From Pseudomonas oryzihabitans (lineage in GTDB: Bacteria > Pseudomonadota > Gammaproteobacteria > Pseudomonadales > Pseudomonadaceae): a stretch of DNA of 64,000 nucleotides. The translations under genes and the position numbers were made by a program. This document shows, one piece after another, positions 8,048-16,405 of this stretch. Within the stretch, counting starts at the first letter, position 1. Each line of letters begins with the position of its first letter. Where the stretch lies: positions 124,001-188,000 of the forward strand of contig NZ_CP017024.1 in NCBI RefSeq assembly GCF_014522265.1, written 5' to 3'. Below the pieces are notes generated by a model that had not been told where the DNA came from, made no database searches, and saw only the letters and a list, made by a program, of their open reading frames with translations.

Positions 8048-9127
8048 ATGGCCGCACAGCCCCGCCTTAACGACCTCAACATCGAAGCCAACGAGCCGCT
8101 CATCACGCCCGAGCAGCTCAAGCAGGAGATCCCGCTGAGCGATCTCGCCGCCGACACCGTCGCCCAGGGCCGCCAGGTCATCCGCGATATCCTCGACGGC
8201 AAGGACCATCGCCTGTTCGTGGTGATCGGCCCCTGCTCGATCCATGACATCAAGGCTGCCCACGAATACGCCGAGCGGCTCAGGGCACTGGCCGCCCAGG
8301 TCAGCGACAGCCTCTATCTGGTCATGCGCGTCTATTTCGAAAAGCCCCGCACTACCGTGGGCTGGAAGGGCCTGATCAACGATCCCTACCTGGATGACTC
8401 CTTCAAGATCCAGGACGGCCTGCACATCGGTCGCCAGCTGCTGCTGGACCTGGCGGAAATGGGCCTGCCCACCGCCACCGAGGCACTGGACCCCATCTCC
8501 CCGCAGTACCTGCAGGACCTGATCAGCTGGTCGGCGATCGGTGCCCGCACCACCGAATCCCAGACCCACCGGGAAATGGCTTCGGGCCTCTCTTCCGCGG
8601 TCGGCTTCAAGAACGGCACCGATGGCAGCCTGACGGTGGCCATCAATGCTCTGCAGTCGGTCTCCAGTCCGCACCGCTTCCTGGGTATCGACCAGCGCGG
8701 CCAGGTCTCGGTGGTGATGACCAAGGGCAATGCCTATGGTCATGTGGTCCTGCGCGGCGGCAACGGCAAGCCCAACTACGATTCGGTCAGCGTCACCCTG
8801 TGCGAGCAGGCGCTGGTCAAGGCCAAGGTCAAGCCGAACATCATGGTCGACTGCAGCCACGCCAACTCCAACAAGGATGCCGCCCTGCAGCCGCTGGTGA
8901 TGGACAACGTCGCCAACCAGATCGTCGAGGGCAACAACTCCATCGTCGGCCTGATGGTGGAAAGCCACCTGGGCTTCGGCAGCCAGCCGATTCCGGCGGA
9001 TCTGTCGCAACTGGAGTACGGCGTCTCGGTGACCGACGCCTGCATCGACTGGGCGATGACCGAGAAGAGCATTCTCGACATGCACCGCAAGCTCAAGGAT
9101 GTGCTGCCGCGCCGCGCGCGCAGCTGA
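8048..9127 (+). CDS. Class I 3-deoxy-7-phosphoheptulonate (DAHP) synthase
   Basis: This 359-residue AroF/G/H-type enzyme condenses phosphoenolpyruvate and erythrose 4-phosphate, the entry step of aromatic amino acid synthesis. The metal ligands are all visible: Cys in GPCSIHD, His in VDCSHANSNKD, Glu in GLMVESHL and Asp in VSVTDACIDW. The substrate-binding KPRTTVGWKG is also there. Which aromatic amino acid inhibits it cannot be read from the sequence, so no specific symbol is given. A strong terminator follows, so it is probably transcribed alone. Confidence 0.93.
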   Translation: MAAQPRLNDLNIEANEPLITPEQLKQEIPLSDLAADTVAQGRQVIRDILDGKDHRLFVVIGPCSIHDIKAAHEYAERLRALAAQVSDSLYLVMRVYFEKPRTTVGWKGLINDPYLDDSFKIQDGLHIGRQLLLDLAEMGLPTATEALDPISPQYLQDLISWSAIGARTTESQTHREMASGLSSAVGFKNGTDGSLTVAINALQSVSSPHRFLGIDQRGQVSVVMTKGNAYGHVVLRGGNGKPNYDSVSVTLCEQALVKAKVKPNIMVDCSHANSNKDAALQPLVMDNVANQIVEGNNSIVGLMVESHLGFGSQPIPADLSQLEYGVSVTDACIDWAMTEKSILDMHRKLKDVLPRRARS

Positions 9128-9143
9128 TCCGCCAGCGGATACG

Positions 9144-9173
9144 AAAACGCCGGGCTCAGCCCGGCGTTTTTCT
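9144..9173 (+). terminator. Rho-independent terminator of DAHP synthase
   Basis: AACGCCGGG-CTCA-CCCGGCGTT-like stem (ACGCCGGGCT/AGCCCGGCGT) followed by a T5 run, about 20 bases after the stop codon. Confidence 0.9.
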
Positions 9174-9181
9174 TCCGCACC

Positions 9182-9369
9182 AGAGCCTGTTCAAAGTCTC
9201 GCGAGCTAGAGACAAACAAGGCGAAGCTGGCTGAGGAAGCAGATCGGACCCGCGCTCGGGTTTACGAATGGTAAATGAGCATTGCGACGGGGCCACCTTG
9301 GCCGGGCTGGCGACCCAGGCCAGTTTCAACGCCGTTTGGCCGACGCGCAGCAGACTTAGGACAGGCTCT
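9182..9369. mobile_element. 188-base MITE-like element with 17-base terminal inverted repeats
   Basis: The left end AGAGCCTGTTCAAAGTC (9182-9198) matches the reverse complement of the right end, AGAGCCTGTCCTAAGTC (9353-9369), at 15 of 17 positions. Nothing inside looks coding. No target-site duplication is obvious. A fragment of the same end (AGAGCCTGCTCAGGAC) occurs near 7538-7553. The right end abuts the stop codon of the GNAT gene. Confidence 0.7.
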
Positions 9370-9650
9370 CAGGCCAGCGGCGTCACCTGGCCACGCCGCT
9401 CCAGATAGTGCTCCACATAGGAACAGGACGGTATGACGCTGTAGCCGCGGCTCTCGGCGTAGTTCAAGGCGTGCTCGGCCAGCCTGGCGGCCAGGCCGCG
9501 CCCACGCAGGGCATCGGGGACGAAGGTGCGATAGAAATCCATCGTCTGCTTACCCAGATCCATGTAGGCGAGATAGGCGCGTTGACCGTCGACAGAAAGC
9601 TGGAATTGATGATTGGCCTCATCGTGTTCCACGTGCAGGGATTCGTTCAT
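9369..9650 (-). CDS. Small GNAT-like N-acetyltransferase (YjdJ/NATD1 type)
   Basis: This 93-residue protein starts MNESLHVEHDEANHQFQLSV. The acetyl-CoA-binding segment VPDALRGRGLAARLAEHALNYA (RGRGLA is the Q/RxxGxA loop) is followed by the terminal GYSVIPSCSYVEHYLER, as in the compact COG2388 acetyltransferases. The substrate is unknown. ATG 9650 has AAGGAG ahead of it, so the upstream in-frame extension is rejected. The stop codon overlaps the last base of the MITE-like repeat. Confidence 0.88.
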   Translation of the reverse strand: MNESLHVEHDEANHQFQLSVDGQRAYLAYMDLGKQTMDFYRTFVPDALRGRGLAARLAEHALNYAESRGYSVIPSCSYVEHYLERRGQVTPLA

Positions 9651-10094
9651 GACTACTCCTTGGCGGTTTGGCTCCGCCTTATCCATTGTTATCGATGATA
9701 CCCGAAGACGAGAACGCACCCTTCCTGTGCGGGACTGAGCCACAGCGCGTCAGACCCCTCCGGAAGAAGCAGGTTCTGACCAGCCGTCGCACCGAGAAAT
9801 CACACTATATCAGGGCTGTTCACGCGGGAGCAGGCGCGGCTTTGACCTTGACAACTTCCGGTCATCCTCTAACGTTTTGAAACGTTCGTGGCTTTCAGCC
9901 ATCCAAGCAGTTGCTGGTACCGGGTGCGGGCATTCGGGGACAAACTCGGGGAGCGAAGCAGGATTTCCGCAAAAAATCTTTCTTCAACGGGTTTAGCTCA
10001 GTTTACTTACGACCGGTAATGAGTAGTATGTAGCCGCAATTTTCCACCTGGGAAATTGATCTTAAAACAGGATGTCTACCTCAAGGGGTTTACG
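9651..10094. other. 444-base non-coding region ahead of oprI
   Basis: This region between the GNAT gene and oprI has no convincing gene. It holds a near-perfect -35 TTGACA (9848-9853) with a poor -10, an AACGTTT-TG-AAACGTT inverted repeat at 9871-9886 and the more likely oprI promoter (10002-10029). Confidence 0.6.
10002..10029 (+). promoter_or_regulatory. Probable oprI promoter
   Basis: TTTACT and TAGTAT are separated by 16 bases, which places the transcript start near 10036 and gives a short 5' leader before the strong ribosome-binding site of oprI. The assignment rests on pattern only. Confidence 0.4.
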
Positions 10095-10346
10095 ATGAAC
10101 AACGCTCTGAAATTCGCCGCCCTGGCTCTGGCCGCTGCTATGGCCACTGGTTGCAGCACCGCTAACAAGGAAAGCGAAGCTCGCCTGACCGCTACCGAAG
10201 ACGCCGCTGCCCGCGCTCAGGCTCGTGCTGACGAAGCCTACCGTCACGCTGACGAGGCCCTGGCCGCCGCTCAGAAAGCTCAGCAGACCGCTGACGAAGC
10301 CAACGAGCGCGCCCTGCGTATGCTGGAAAAAGCCAGCCGCAAGTAA
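10095..10346 (+). CDS. oprI: Major outer-membrane lipoprotein OprI
   Basis: This 83-residue precursor has a lipoprotein signal peptide ([20 protein letters not shown], lipobox ATGC with the lipidated Cys20). An alanine-rich heptad coiled coil follows, then the terminal EKASRK, whose last Lys is used for peptidoglycan attachment in Lpp-type proteins. This is the P. aeruginosa OprI pattern. It ties the outer membrane to the wall and is among the most abundant proteins. ATG 10095 has AAGGGG ahead of it, so an in-frame upstream start at 10056 is not needed. It is monocistronic, with its own terminator. Confidence 0.96.
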   Translation: MNNALKFAALALAAAMATGCSTANKESEARLTATEDAAARAQARADEAYRHADEALAAAQKAQQTADEANERALRMLEKASRK

Positions 10347-10393
10347 GCGCCTCGGCTGGAAAGGCGAGTGGCAACAGTCGCCTTTCCCGGAGC

Positions 10394-10434
10394 AAACAAA
10401 AAGCCCGCCATCTCAGATGGCGGGCTTTTTGTTT
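10394..10434. terminator. Bidirectional terminator between oprI and the L,D-transpeptidase gene
   Basis: AAACAAAAAGCCCGCCATC and its complement GATGGCGGGCTTTTTGTTT form a perfect palindrome with A- and T-runs on both sides. It serves the two convergent genes. Confidence 0.92.
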
Positions 10435-10468
10435 GTCTAACCGGCCGAGTGCGCTCGGCCGGTCGCGA

Positions 10469-11446
10469 TCACAGGGTCTTGGCAGGCGCCTTGGCCACCG
10501 TACCGGTAACCATGCCGGCAGGCAGGTCGGCGATTTCCACCGGCAGGCCGTCCTGGCCCTGGACCACGTCCCGTACCGTGTTCCAGTTCACCGCGCTGTT
10601 GGCCTGCAGCAGGTCGTCACGCTTGATCAGCGCATTGACCACCGCGGCCTGACGGTCGATATCGGTCGGGTCGCCCTTGAGGTTGACCGGCTGATGAGCT
10701 TCCAGATAGAGCTTGCCCTGGCTCACGCCGAACTTGTAGGGCTCGTCGATGATGCGCACCGGCGTGCCGATTGGCAGCATGCCGACCAGTTCGGTGACGT
10801 TGAAGTTGTACATGCGGAAGCAGCCATGGCTGACCTGCATGCCGATACCGAACTTCTTGTCCGAGCCGTGGATGAGATAGCCCGGCAGGGTCAGACGGAT
10901 CTTGTAGGGGCCAAGGGGATTGTCCGGGCCGGGCGGCACCACCTTGGGCAGCGGATCGCCTTCGGCGGCGTGCTCGGCACGGATGGATTCCGGCGGATAC
11001 CAGGCCGGATCCTTGATCTTGTCCACCACCTTGGCCACGCCGACCGGCGAGCCCCAGCCATCACGACCGATGCCCAGCGGGTAGGTGAACACCGAATGAC
11101 CACCCTTGGGGTAGTAGTACATGCGGTATTCGGCGATGTTGATGACGATGCCTTCGCGCGGCCCGGGCGGCAGGATGAACCGCGTCGGCAGCACGATCTC
11201 GGTGCCGGCGCCCGGCAGCCAGGCATCGACGCCCGGATTGGCGGCCACCATCTCGGTGTAGCCCAGATCGTACTTCTGGCCGAGATCGGCGAAGGTGTCT
11301 TCGTAGGCGGCCTTGATGACCTGAACCTCGCCGACCACGTCTTCACCGGGTGGCGGCAGCGGCAACTCCAGTGCCTGCGCCGTACCCGCGCTCAACAGAC
11401 CAAACAGCGAGAGGGAACCGACCAGGGTCGAAACGCGCGCGGGCAT
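10469..11446 (-). CDS. Periplasmic L,D-transpeptidase (YbiS/ErfK family) with LysM domain
   Basis: The 325-residue protein has a signal peptide (residues 1-25, ending AQA) and a LysM-type wall-binding segment (about 40-85, TFADLGQKYDLGYTEMVAAN). The YkuD catalytic domain follows (about 95-235), with the conserved His in YLIHGSD and the nucleophile Cys in SHGCFRM. Such enzymes make meso-DAP cross-links in peptidoglycan or attach Lpp-type lipoproteins to it. Because oprI is next door, attachment of OprI is a tempting but unproven role. ATG 11446 is preceded by AAGGA. Confidence 0.92.
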   Translation of the reverse strand: MPARVSTLVGSLSLFGLLSAGTAQALELPLPPPGEDVVGEVQVIKAAYEDTFADLGQKYDLGYTEMVAANPGVDAWLPGAGTEIVLPTRFILPPGPREGIVINIAEYRMYYYPKGGHSVFTYPLGIGRDGWGSPVGVAKVVDKIKDPAWYPPESIRAEHAAEGDPLPKVVPPGPDNPLGPYKIRLTLPGYLIHGSDKKFGIGMQVSHGCFRMYNFNVTELVGMLPIGTPVRIIDEPYKFGVSQGKLYLEAHQPVNLKGDPTDIDRQAAVVNALIKRDDLLQANSAVNWNTVRDVVQGQDGLPVEIADLPAGMVTGTVAKAPAKTL

Positions 11447-11520
11447 GGGATGAATCCTTGCAAGAAGCAAAAAGGTGACGGCGCGAATTGTACACGCCTC
11501 GATCGGCGTCCGGCAGGGCC

Positions 11521-11802
11521 TCAAAAGACCTGTAAGGGATTCGGCAGGCCTCGTTTGGCACCCTGCAGCCGCTGCATGCAGGCCGGACAGAGGGTCTTGA
11601 GGCCGAGCGCCCGGCGATTCAGCGGATGCAAGCGGGGCCGCGCCGGCAACAGGGTGCCGCACAGGGTCCGGTCGGTGGGCGAGCCCAGCTCCAGCTGCCG
11701 GGCGACGATATGCACCCGCCCCTCGCGGCAGGCGAACAGGTCGAGCTGGGCATCGGGCTGGATCAGCTGATAGCCGTGCATGGACCGGGAAAGGCGGGAC
11801 AT
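11521..11802 (-). CDS. Conserved small protein with Cys pairs, function unknown
   Basis: This 93-residue soluble protein has cysteines in LFACREGR, RTLCGTLL and LCPACMQRL, the last a CxxC. Zinc binding is possible but not shown. ATG 11802 is preceded by TGGAGT. It sits between the L,D-transpeptidase gene and tesA, a place where P. aeruginosa, as I recall, also carries a small hypothetical gene. I do not recognise a family. Confidence 0.72.
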   Translation of the reverse strand: MSRLSRSMHGYQLIQPDAQLDLFACREGRVHIVARQLELGSPTDRTLCGTLLPARPRLHPLNRRALGLKTLCPACMQRLQGAKRGLPNPLQVF

Positions 11803-11900
11803 CGGGATACTCCAGGGGCGGATCCGCCGGGCGGTAGATTGGCCGGACCGGCGGGGCGCGCAACCTTAGCGGAAAGCCCCGCCGGGGAAAAGTCCGACGT

Positions 11901-12593
11901 TCAGTCGCGCAGCAGCGGCTGCAACTGGGGCCAGGCGTTGTCCAGCAGACGTTGCTGGGCATTGGCCTGAGGATGAATGCCATCCGGCTGCATGAAGGCG
12001 GGATCGCCGCCCACTCCTTCGAGCAGGAAGGGCACCAGGGCCACCTGCTGGGCCTTGGCCACGTCGGTATACACCTGGGCGAAGCCGTCGGTATAGCGCG
12101 GCCCGTAGTTGGGCGGCAGGCGCATGCCCAGCAGCAGGACACGGGCGCCCCTGGCCTTGGCCTGCTCCACCAGAGCGGTGAGGTTGCGCTCGAACTGGGC
12201 CAGCGGCTGGCCCCGCAGGCCGTCGTTGCCGCCCAACTCGATGGCCACCACCGTGGGCTGATGATCGGCCAGCAGCTTTGGCAGGCGCGCCAGGCCACCG
12301 GCGGTGGTGTCGCCACTGATGGACGCATTCACCACCTGATAATCGAGCTTCTGCTCCTGCAGGCGCCGCTCCAGCAGCCGCACCCAGCCCTGGCCTTCGG
12401 CGAGGCCGTAGCCGGCGCTGATGCTGTCACCCACCACCAGCAGGGTGCGCGCCATGGCCAGGGGCGTCAGGGTCAGGCAAAGCACGGCCAGCAGCCAGGC
12501 AATGCCTTGGCGCAAAGGCGCACTGGACTTCGCCCGGCTTTTTGACTCTAACTCGCCACAGCCGCCCGCGTGCGGGCCCTTCGAATACGGCAT
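11901..12593 (-). CDS. tesA: TesA, periplasmic SGNH thioesterase/lysophospholipase
   Basis: This GDSL/SGNH hydrolase has block I VVGDSISAGYGL, block III GGNDG and block V DGIHP, and about 182 mature residues, like TesA of E. coli and P. aeruginosa. It cleaves acyl-CoA, lysophospholipids and esters in the periplasm. A hydrophobic signal segment (IAWLLAVLCLTLTPLAMA) precedes the mature start RTLLVVGDS. ATG 12593 has GAGGA ahead of it but gives an unusually long 47-residue leader. TTG 12515 would give a standard 21-residue signal peptide and is a real alternative. It is divergent from ybbA/ybbP, as in E. coli. Confidence 0.9.
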   Translation of the reverse strand: MPYSKGPHAGGCGELESKSRAKSSAPLRQGIAWLLAVLCLTLTPLAMARTLLVVGDSISAGYGLAEGQGWVRLLERRLQEQKLDYQVVNASISGDTTAGGLARLPKLLADHQPTVVAIELGGNDGLRGQPLAQFERNLTALVEQAKARGARVLLLGMRLPPNYGPRYTDGFAQVYTDVAKAQQVALVPFLLEGVGGDPAFMQPDGIHPQANAQQRLLDNAWPQLQPLLRD

Positions 12594-12603
12594 CGGAATC
12601 CTC

Positions 12604-13278
12604 ATGAGCGAAGTCATACTGCTGGCACGCGACCTTAGCAAGGTCGTCACGGGCGCGGAAGGCGCGCTGCCGATCCTCCAGGCGCTGGATCTGCAACTGG
12701 AGGCCGGCGACAGTTTGGCCATCGTCGGCAGCTCGGGTTCCGGCAAGTCCACCCTGCTCGGCCTGCTGGCCGGTCTCGACCTGCCCAGCGGCGGCGAGGT
12801 CCATCTCGCCGGTCAGCGGCTGGACACCCTCGATGAAGACGCCCGCGCCCGCCTGCGCGCAGAACGGGTGGGCTTCGTCTTCCAGTCCTTCCAGTTGCTG
12901 GACAGCCTCACGGCGCTGGAAAACGTCATGCTGCCGCTGGAACTGGAGGGCGTGCGCCAGGCCCGGGAACAGGCGGTGGCCCTGCTGGACCGGGTCGGCC
13001 TGGGCGAGCGACTGCGGCACTATCCGCGCCAGCTCTCCGGTGGCGAGCAGCAACGGGTGGCCCTGGCCCGCGCCTTCGCGCCGCGACCCAGCATCCTCTT
13101 CGCCGACGAACCCACCGGCAATCTCGACAGCCGCACCGGCGCCCATATCAGCGATCTGCTGTTCGAACTCAATCGCGAGCGGGGCACGACGCTGGTGCTG
13201 GTGACCCATGACGAACGCCTGGCCGCGCGCTGCGCCCGCCAACTGCGCCTGGAAGGCGGTCGGCAGGTCGCGGCATGA
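12604..13278 (+). CDS. ybbA: YbbA-type ABC transporter ATPase
   Basis: The 224-residue ATPase is of the LolD/MacB type, with Walker A VGSSGSGKST (residues 41-50), signature LSGGEQQR, Walker B ILFADEP and the H-loop VTHDE. It pairs with the large FtsX-type permease whose ATG overlaps its TGA (ATGA). In E. coli the ybbA-ybbP pair is likewise divergent from tesA. Its substrate is not established; export or extraction of envelope lipids or proteins is the usual role of the family. The start lies only 10 bases from the tesA ATG. Confidence 0.93.
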   Translation: MSEVILLARDLSKVVTGAEGALPILQALDLQLEAGDSLAIVGSSGSGKSTLLGLLAGLDLPSGGEVHLAGQRLDTLDEDARARLRAERVGFVFQSFQLLDSLTALENVMLPLELEGVRQAREQAVALLDRVGLGERLRHYPRQLSGGEQQRVALARAFAPRPSILFADEPTGNLDSRTGAHISDLLFELNRERGTTLVLVTHDERLAARCARQLRLEGGRQVAA

Positions 13279-15785
13279 GGCGCACCGGTCTCCCCTTCGC
13301 CCGGCTGTTCGGCCTGGCCTGGCGGCAGAGTCTGAGAGAACTCCGCGCCGGCGAGATCCGCATGCTCTGCCTGGCGCTGGTGATCGCCGTCGCGGCCAGC
13401 GTCGCCATCGGCTACTTCACCGCCCGCCTCGGCGCGGGCATGGCAAATCGCGCCAGCGAATTCCTCGCCGCCGACCTGGTGTTGCTGGGCAGCGAACCGC
13501 CCCGTCCGGAACAGGTGGACGCCGGCCTGCAGCTCGGCCTCGAACACAGTCGTTCGCTCAACTTCAGCACCATGGCGGCAGGTGCCGAGGCCCTGCAACT
13601 GGCCAGCGTCAAGGCGGTCCAGGCCAACTTCCCCCTGCGCGGCGAGGTACGCAGCGCCGCGGTACCGGACGGTCCCGAACAGCCGGGCGGCGCTCCGGCG
13701 CCCGGGGAGGCCTGGGTCGAGCCGCGCCTGCTGCTGGCGCTGGATGCCAAGGTCGGCGATCGCCTGGACATCGGCCGCAAGGCCCTCACCATTACCCGGG
13801 TGCTCACCTATGAACCCGACCGCGCCGGTGACTTCTACAGCCTGACGCCACGAGTGCTGATCAATCTCGACGACGTGGCCGCCACCGGGGTCATCCAGCC
13901 CGGCAGTCGGGTGCGCTATCGCGAACTCTGGCGCGGCGAATCCCAGGCACTGGCCGCCTATCGCCAGGCCCTCACCCCGGCCCTGGCCGCCAACCAGCGC
14001 TTCGAGGGACCGGGCGACGGCAATCGGCAACTGGGCAACGCCCTGGAGCGCGCCCAGCGCTATCTCGGTCTGGCCAGTCTGGTGGCGGTGGTGCTGGCCG
14101 GTGTAGCGGTGGCGCTGTCGGCCAATCGCTTCGCCGCGCGGCGCTTCGACGCCAGCGCCCTGTTGCGCTGCCTGGGCCTGACCCGGCGCGACGCCCTGAT
14201 GCTCTACGGCCTGCAACTGGGGCTGCTGGGCCTGGCGGCGAGTCTGCTCGGCGCCCTGCTCGGCTGGCTGGCGCAGCTGGTGCTGTTCGAGCTGCTGCAC
14301 GGACTCTTGCCGGCGCGCCTGCCGGCCGCCGGGATCGGTCCGGCGCTGGCCGGCATGGGCACCGGGATGGTCGCCCTGGTCGGCTTCGCCCTGCCACCAC
14401 TGGCCGCCCTGGGGCGGGTCCCGCCACTGCGGGTCCTGCGCAGCGACCTGCAGCCGGTGCCCCTGCGCACCTGGCTGGTCTATGGCTGCGCCCTGTTGGC
14501 CCTGGGGCTGATCATGTGGCGACTGTCGCTGGACCTGCGCCTGACCCTGGCGCTGCTGGTGGGCGGCCTGCTCGCCGGGCTGCTGTTCGGCAGCCTGCTG
14601 TACCTGGCCCTGCGTGGCCTGCGCCGGGGGATGCAGGGTGCGCCCCTGGCCTGGCGGCTGGGGCTGGGCCAACTGCTGCGCCATCCGCTGGCGGCGGTGG
14701 GCCAGACCCTGGCCTTCGGCCTGATCCTGCTGGCCATGAGTCTGGTGCTGCTGCTGCGGGGCGAGTTGCTGGAACGCTGGCAGGCGCAATTGCCGGCCGA
14801 GGCACCCAATCACTTCGCCCTCAATGTCCTGCCGGACGAGCGCCAGGCCTTCGCCACGGCGGTGGGCGAGCTCTCGCCCCACGCCAGTCCGCTCTATCCC
14901 ATCGTGCAGGGGCGGCTGGTCAGCGTGAAGGGGCATCCGGCCCAGGAAGGCCTGGAAGACGACTCCCGCGGTGGCCGTGCCACCCGGCGCGATCTCAATC
15001 TGACCTGGTCGGCTGGGTTGCCGGACGGCAACCGTTTGGAAGCCGGTCAGTGGTGGGATGCGCTGCCCGCCGGCGAGCTGCCCGGCGTCTCGCTGGAAAG
15101 CGAACTGGCCCGCAGCCTCGGCGTCGGCCTGGGCGACACCCTGGGCTTCATCATCGGTGACCGCCAGATCGAAGCGCGGATCACCAGCCTGCGGCAGGTC
15201 AGCTGGGACAACTTTCAGCCGAACTTCTTCGTCATCTTCGCCCCGGGCGCCCTGAAGGACGTGCCCTTCACCTACCTGGGCAGCTTCTACCTGCCGCCCG
15301 GCCACGACCGCGAATTGCTGAACCTGGCCCGGCAATTCCCGGCGGTGACCCTGCTGCCCATCGATGCCCTGCTCGACCAGCTGCGCAGCATCCTGCGCCA
15401 GGTCAGCGTGGCCGTGGAATTCGTGCTGCTGTTCGTGCTGGCCGCCGGTATCGCCGTGCTGCTGGCCGGCCTGCAGGCGACCCTCGACGAACGCATCCGC
15501 CAGGGCGCCCTGCTGCGCGCCCTGGGTGCCCGGCGCGAATTGCTGCAACGGGCGCGGCGCACCGAATTCATCCTGCTCGGCGGTGCCAGTGGCTTGCTCG
15601 CGGCGCTCGGTTGCGAGATCGTCAGCGCCCTGCTCTACCGGCTGGCCTTCGACCTGGACTGGCAACCCCACCCCTGGCTGTTGCTCCTGCCGGTGCTGGG
15701 CGCGCTGCTGGTCGGCACGGCAGGCCTGCTGGGCACGCGGCGGGCCCTCACCGCCAGTCCGTTACTGATCCTGAGAGAAAGCTGA
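13275..15785 (+). CDS. ybbP: YbbP-type FtsX-family ABC permease
   Basis: This 836-residue membrane protein has an N-terminal transmembrane helix (about residues 33-55), a large periplasmic domain, and several helix blocks (about 255-330, 345-380, 395-450, 480-495 and the C-terminal 715-830). The repeated FtsX domains contain AALGRVPPLRVLR and LRALGARRELLQRAR coupling segments. It works with the YbbA ATPase as a mechanotransmitting transporter. The ATG overlaps the ybbA stop by 4 bases, so the two are translationally coupled. The C-terminus LTASPLLILRE is typical. Confidence 0.92.
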   Translation: MRRTGLPFARLFGLAWRQSLRELRAGEIRMLCLALVIAVAASVAIGYFTARLGAGMANRASEFLAADLVLLGSEPPRPEQVDAGLQLGLEHSRSLNFSTMAAGAEALQLASVKAVQANFPLRGEVRSAAVPDGPEQPGGAPAPGEAWVEPRLLLALDAKVGDRLDIGRKALTITRVLTYEPDRAGDFYSLTPRVLINLDDVAATGVIQPGSRVRYRELWRGESQALAAYRQALTPALAANQRFEGPGDGNRQLGNALERAQRYLGLASLVAVVLAGVAVALSANRFAARRFDASALLRCLGLTRRDALMLYGLQLGLLGLAASLLGALLGWLAQLVLFELLHGLLPARLPAAGIGPALAGMGTGMVALVGFALPPLAALGRVPPLRVLRSDLQPVPLRTWLVYGCALLALGLIMWRLSLDLRLTLALLVGGLLAGLLFGSLLYLALRGLRRGMQGAPLAWRLGLGQLLRHPLAAVGQTLAFGLILLAMSLVLLLRGELLERWQAQLPAEAPNHFALNVLPDERQAFATAVGELSPHASPLYPIVQGRLVSVKGHPAQEGLEDDSRGGRATRRDLNLTWSAGLPDGNRLEAGQWWDALPAGELPGVSLESELARSLGVGLGDTLGFIIGDRQIEARITSLRQVSWDNFQPNFFVIFAPGALKDVPFTYLGSFYLPPGHDRELLNLARQFPAVTLLPIDALLDQLRSILRQVSVAVEFVLLFVLAAGIAVLLAGLQATLDERIRQGALLRALGARRELLQRARRTEFILLGGASGLLAALGCEIVSALLYRLAFDLDWQPHPWLLLLPVLGALLVGTAGLLGTRRALTASPLLILRES

Positions 15786-15788
15786 TCC

Positions 15789-16292
15789 ATGAGTCGCTAC
15801 CGTCCGCCGCGCACCGCCGGCACGCCCCTGATCACCGCCGCCGGCGAAGCCCGGCTGCGCGCCGAACTCCACGAGCTGTGGAACGTGCGCCGGCCCCAGG
15901 TCACCCAGGCGGTGAGCGAGGCGGCCGCCCTGGGCGATCGCTCGGAGAACGCCGAGTACATCTATGGCAAGAAGATGCTGCGCGAGATCGACAGCCGAGT
16001 GCGCTTCCTGCGCAAGCGGCTGGAGAATCTCAAGGTGATCCGCGAGCGCCCGGCCGATCCGGGCAAGGTCTATTTCGGCGCCTGGGTCACCCTGGAAGAC
16101 GATGACGGCGCCGAGAAGCGCTATCGCATCGTCGGCCCGGACGAACTGGACCTCCGGCAGAACCTCATCAGCATCGACTCGCCCCTGGCGCGGGCGCTGG
16201 TCGGCAAGGCGCTGGACGCGGAAGTCCGCCTGCAGACGCCGGCTGGCGAACAGCGCTGGTACATCGTCGAGATCGAATACCTCGATAACTGA
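15789..16292 (+). CDS. greB: GreB transcript-cleavage factor
   Basis: This 167-residue protein has an N-terminal antiparallel coiled coil (about 20-80) whose tip carries the acidic GDRSENAEY motif that reaches into the RNA polymerase secondary channel. The FKBP-like C-terminal domain (about 90-165) follows. GreB rescues backtracked polymerase by stimulating RNA cleavage. The GKKMLREIDSRVRFLRKRL stretch and basic patch favour GreB over GreA. It starts 3 bases after ybbP, so it probably shares its transcript. Confidence 0.93.
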   Translation: MSRYRPPRTAGTPLITAAGEARLRAELHELWNVRRPQVTQAVSEAAALGDRSENAEYIYGKKMLREIDSRVRFLRKRLENLKVIRERPADPGKVYFGAWVTLEDDDGAEKRYRIVGPDELDLRQNLISIDSPLARALVGKALDAEVRLQTPAGEQRWYIVEIEYLDN

Positions 16293-16323
16293 TCGAGTCG
16301 GCAGATACTCTCGTCCGAAAAAC

Positions 16324-16337
16324 GTGATTTACATCAC
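16324..16337. promoter_or_regulatory. Candidate CRP/Vfr-type binding site
   Basis: GTGATTTACATCAC is a perfect inverted repeat matching the CRP half-sites GTGA-N6-TCAC, 69 bases upstream of the diguanylate cyclase start. Control by Vfr (cAMP) is inferred. Confidence 0.55.
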
Positions 16338-16405
16338 AAAAATAAGGCAACATCCACGGCGCATACGGCGGAGGACCGCCCCCTTCTCAAGCAAGGATTC
16401 GCGGC

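Noticed and set aside
9848-9876. TTGACA as the oprI promoter
   Set aside because: The -35 is perfect but no matching -10 is present at 16-18 bases, and the leader would be over 200 bases; the promoter nearer the gene is preferred.
11447-12328. Long in-frame extension of the L,D-transpeptidase across tesA
   Set aside because: The signal peptide and ribosome-binding site at 11446 mark the true start; the extension overlaps tesA in another frame.
13020-15671. Open 883-codon frame on the minus strand across ybbA/ybbP
   Set aside because: Gln-rich antisense of a GC-rich membrane protein gene; no domain, and the + strand genes are clear.
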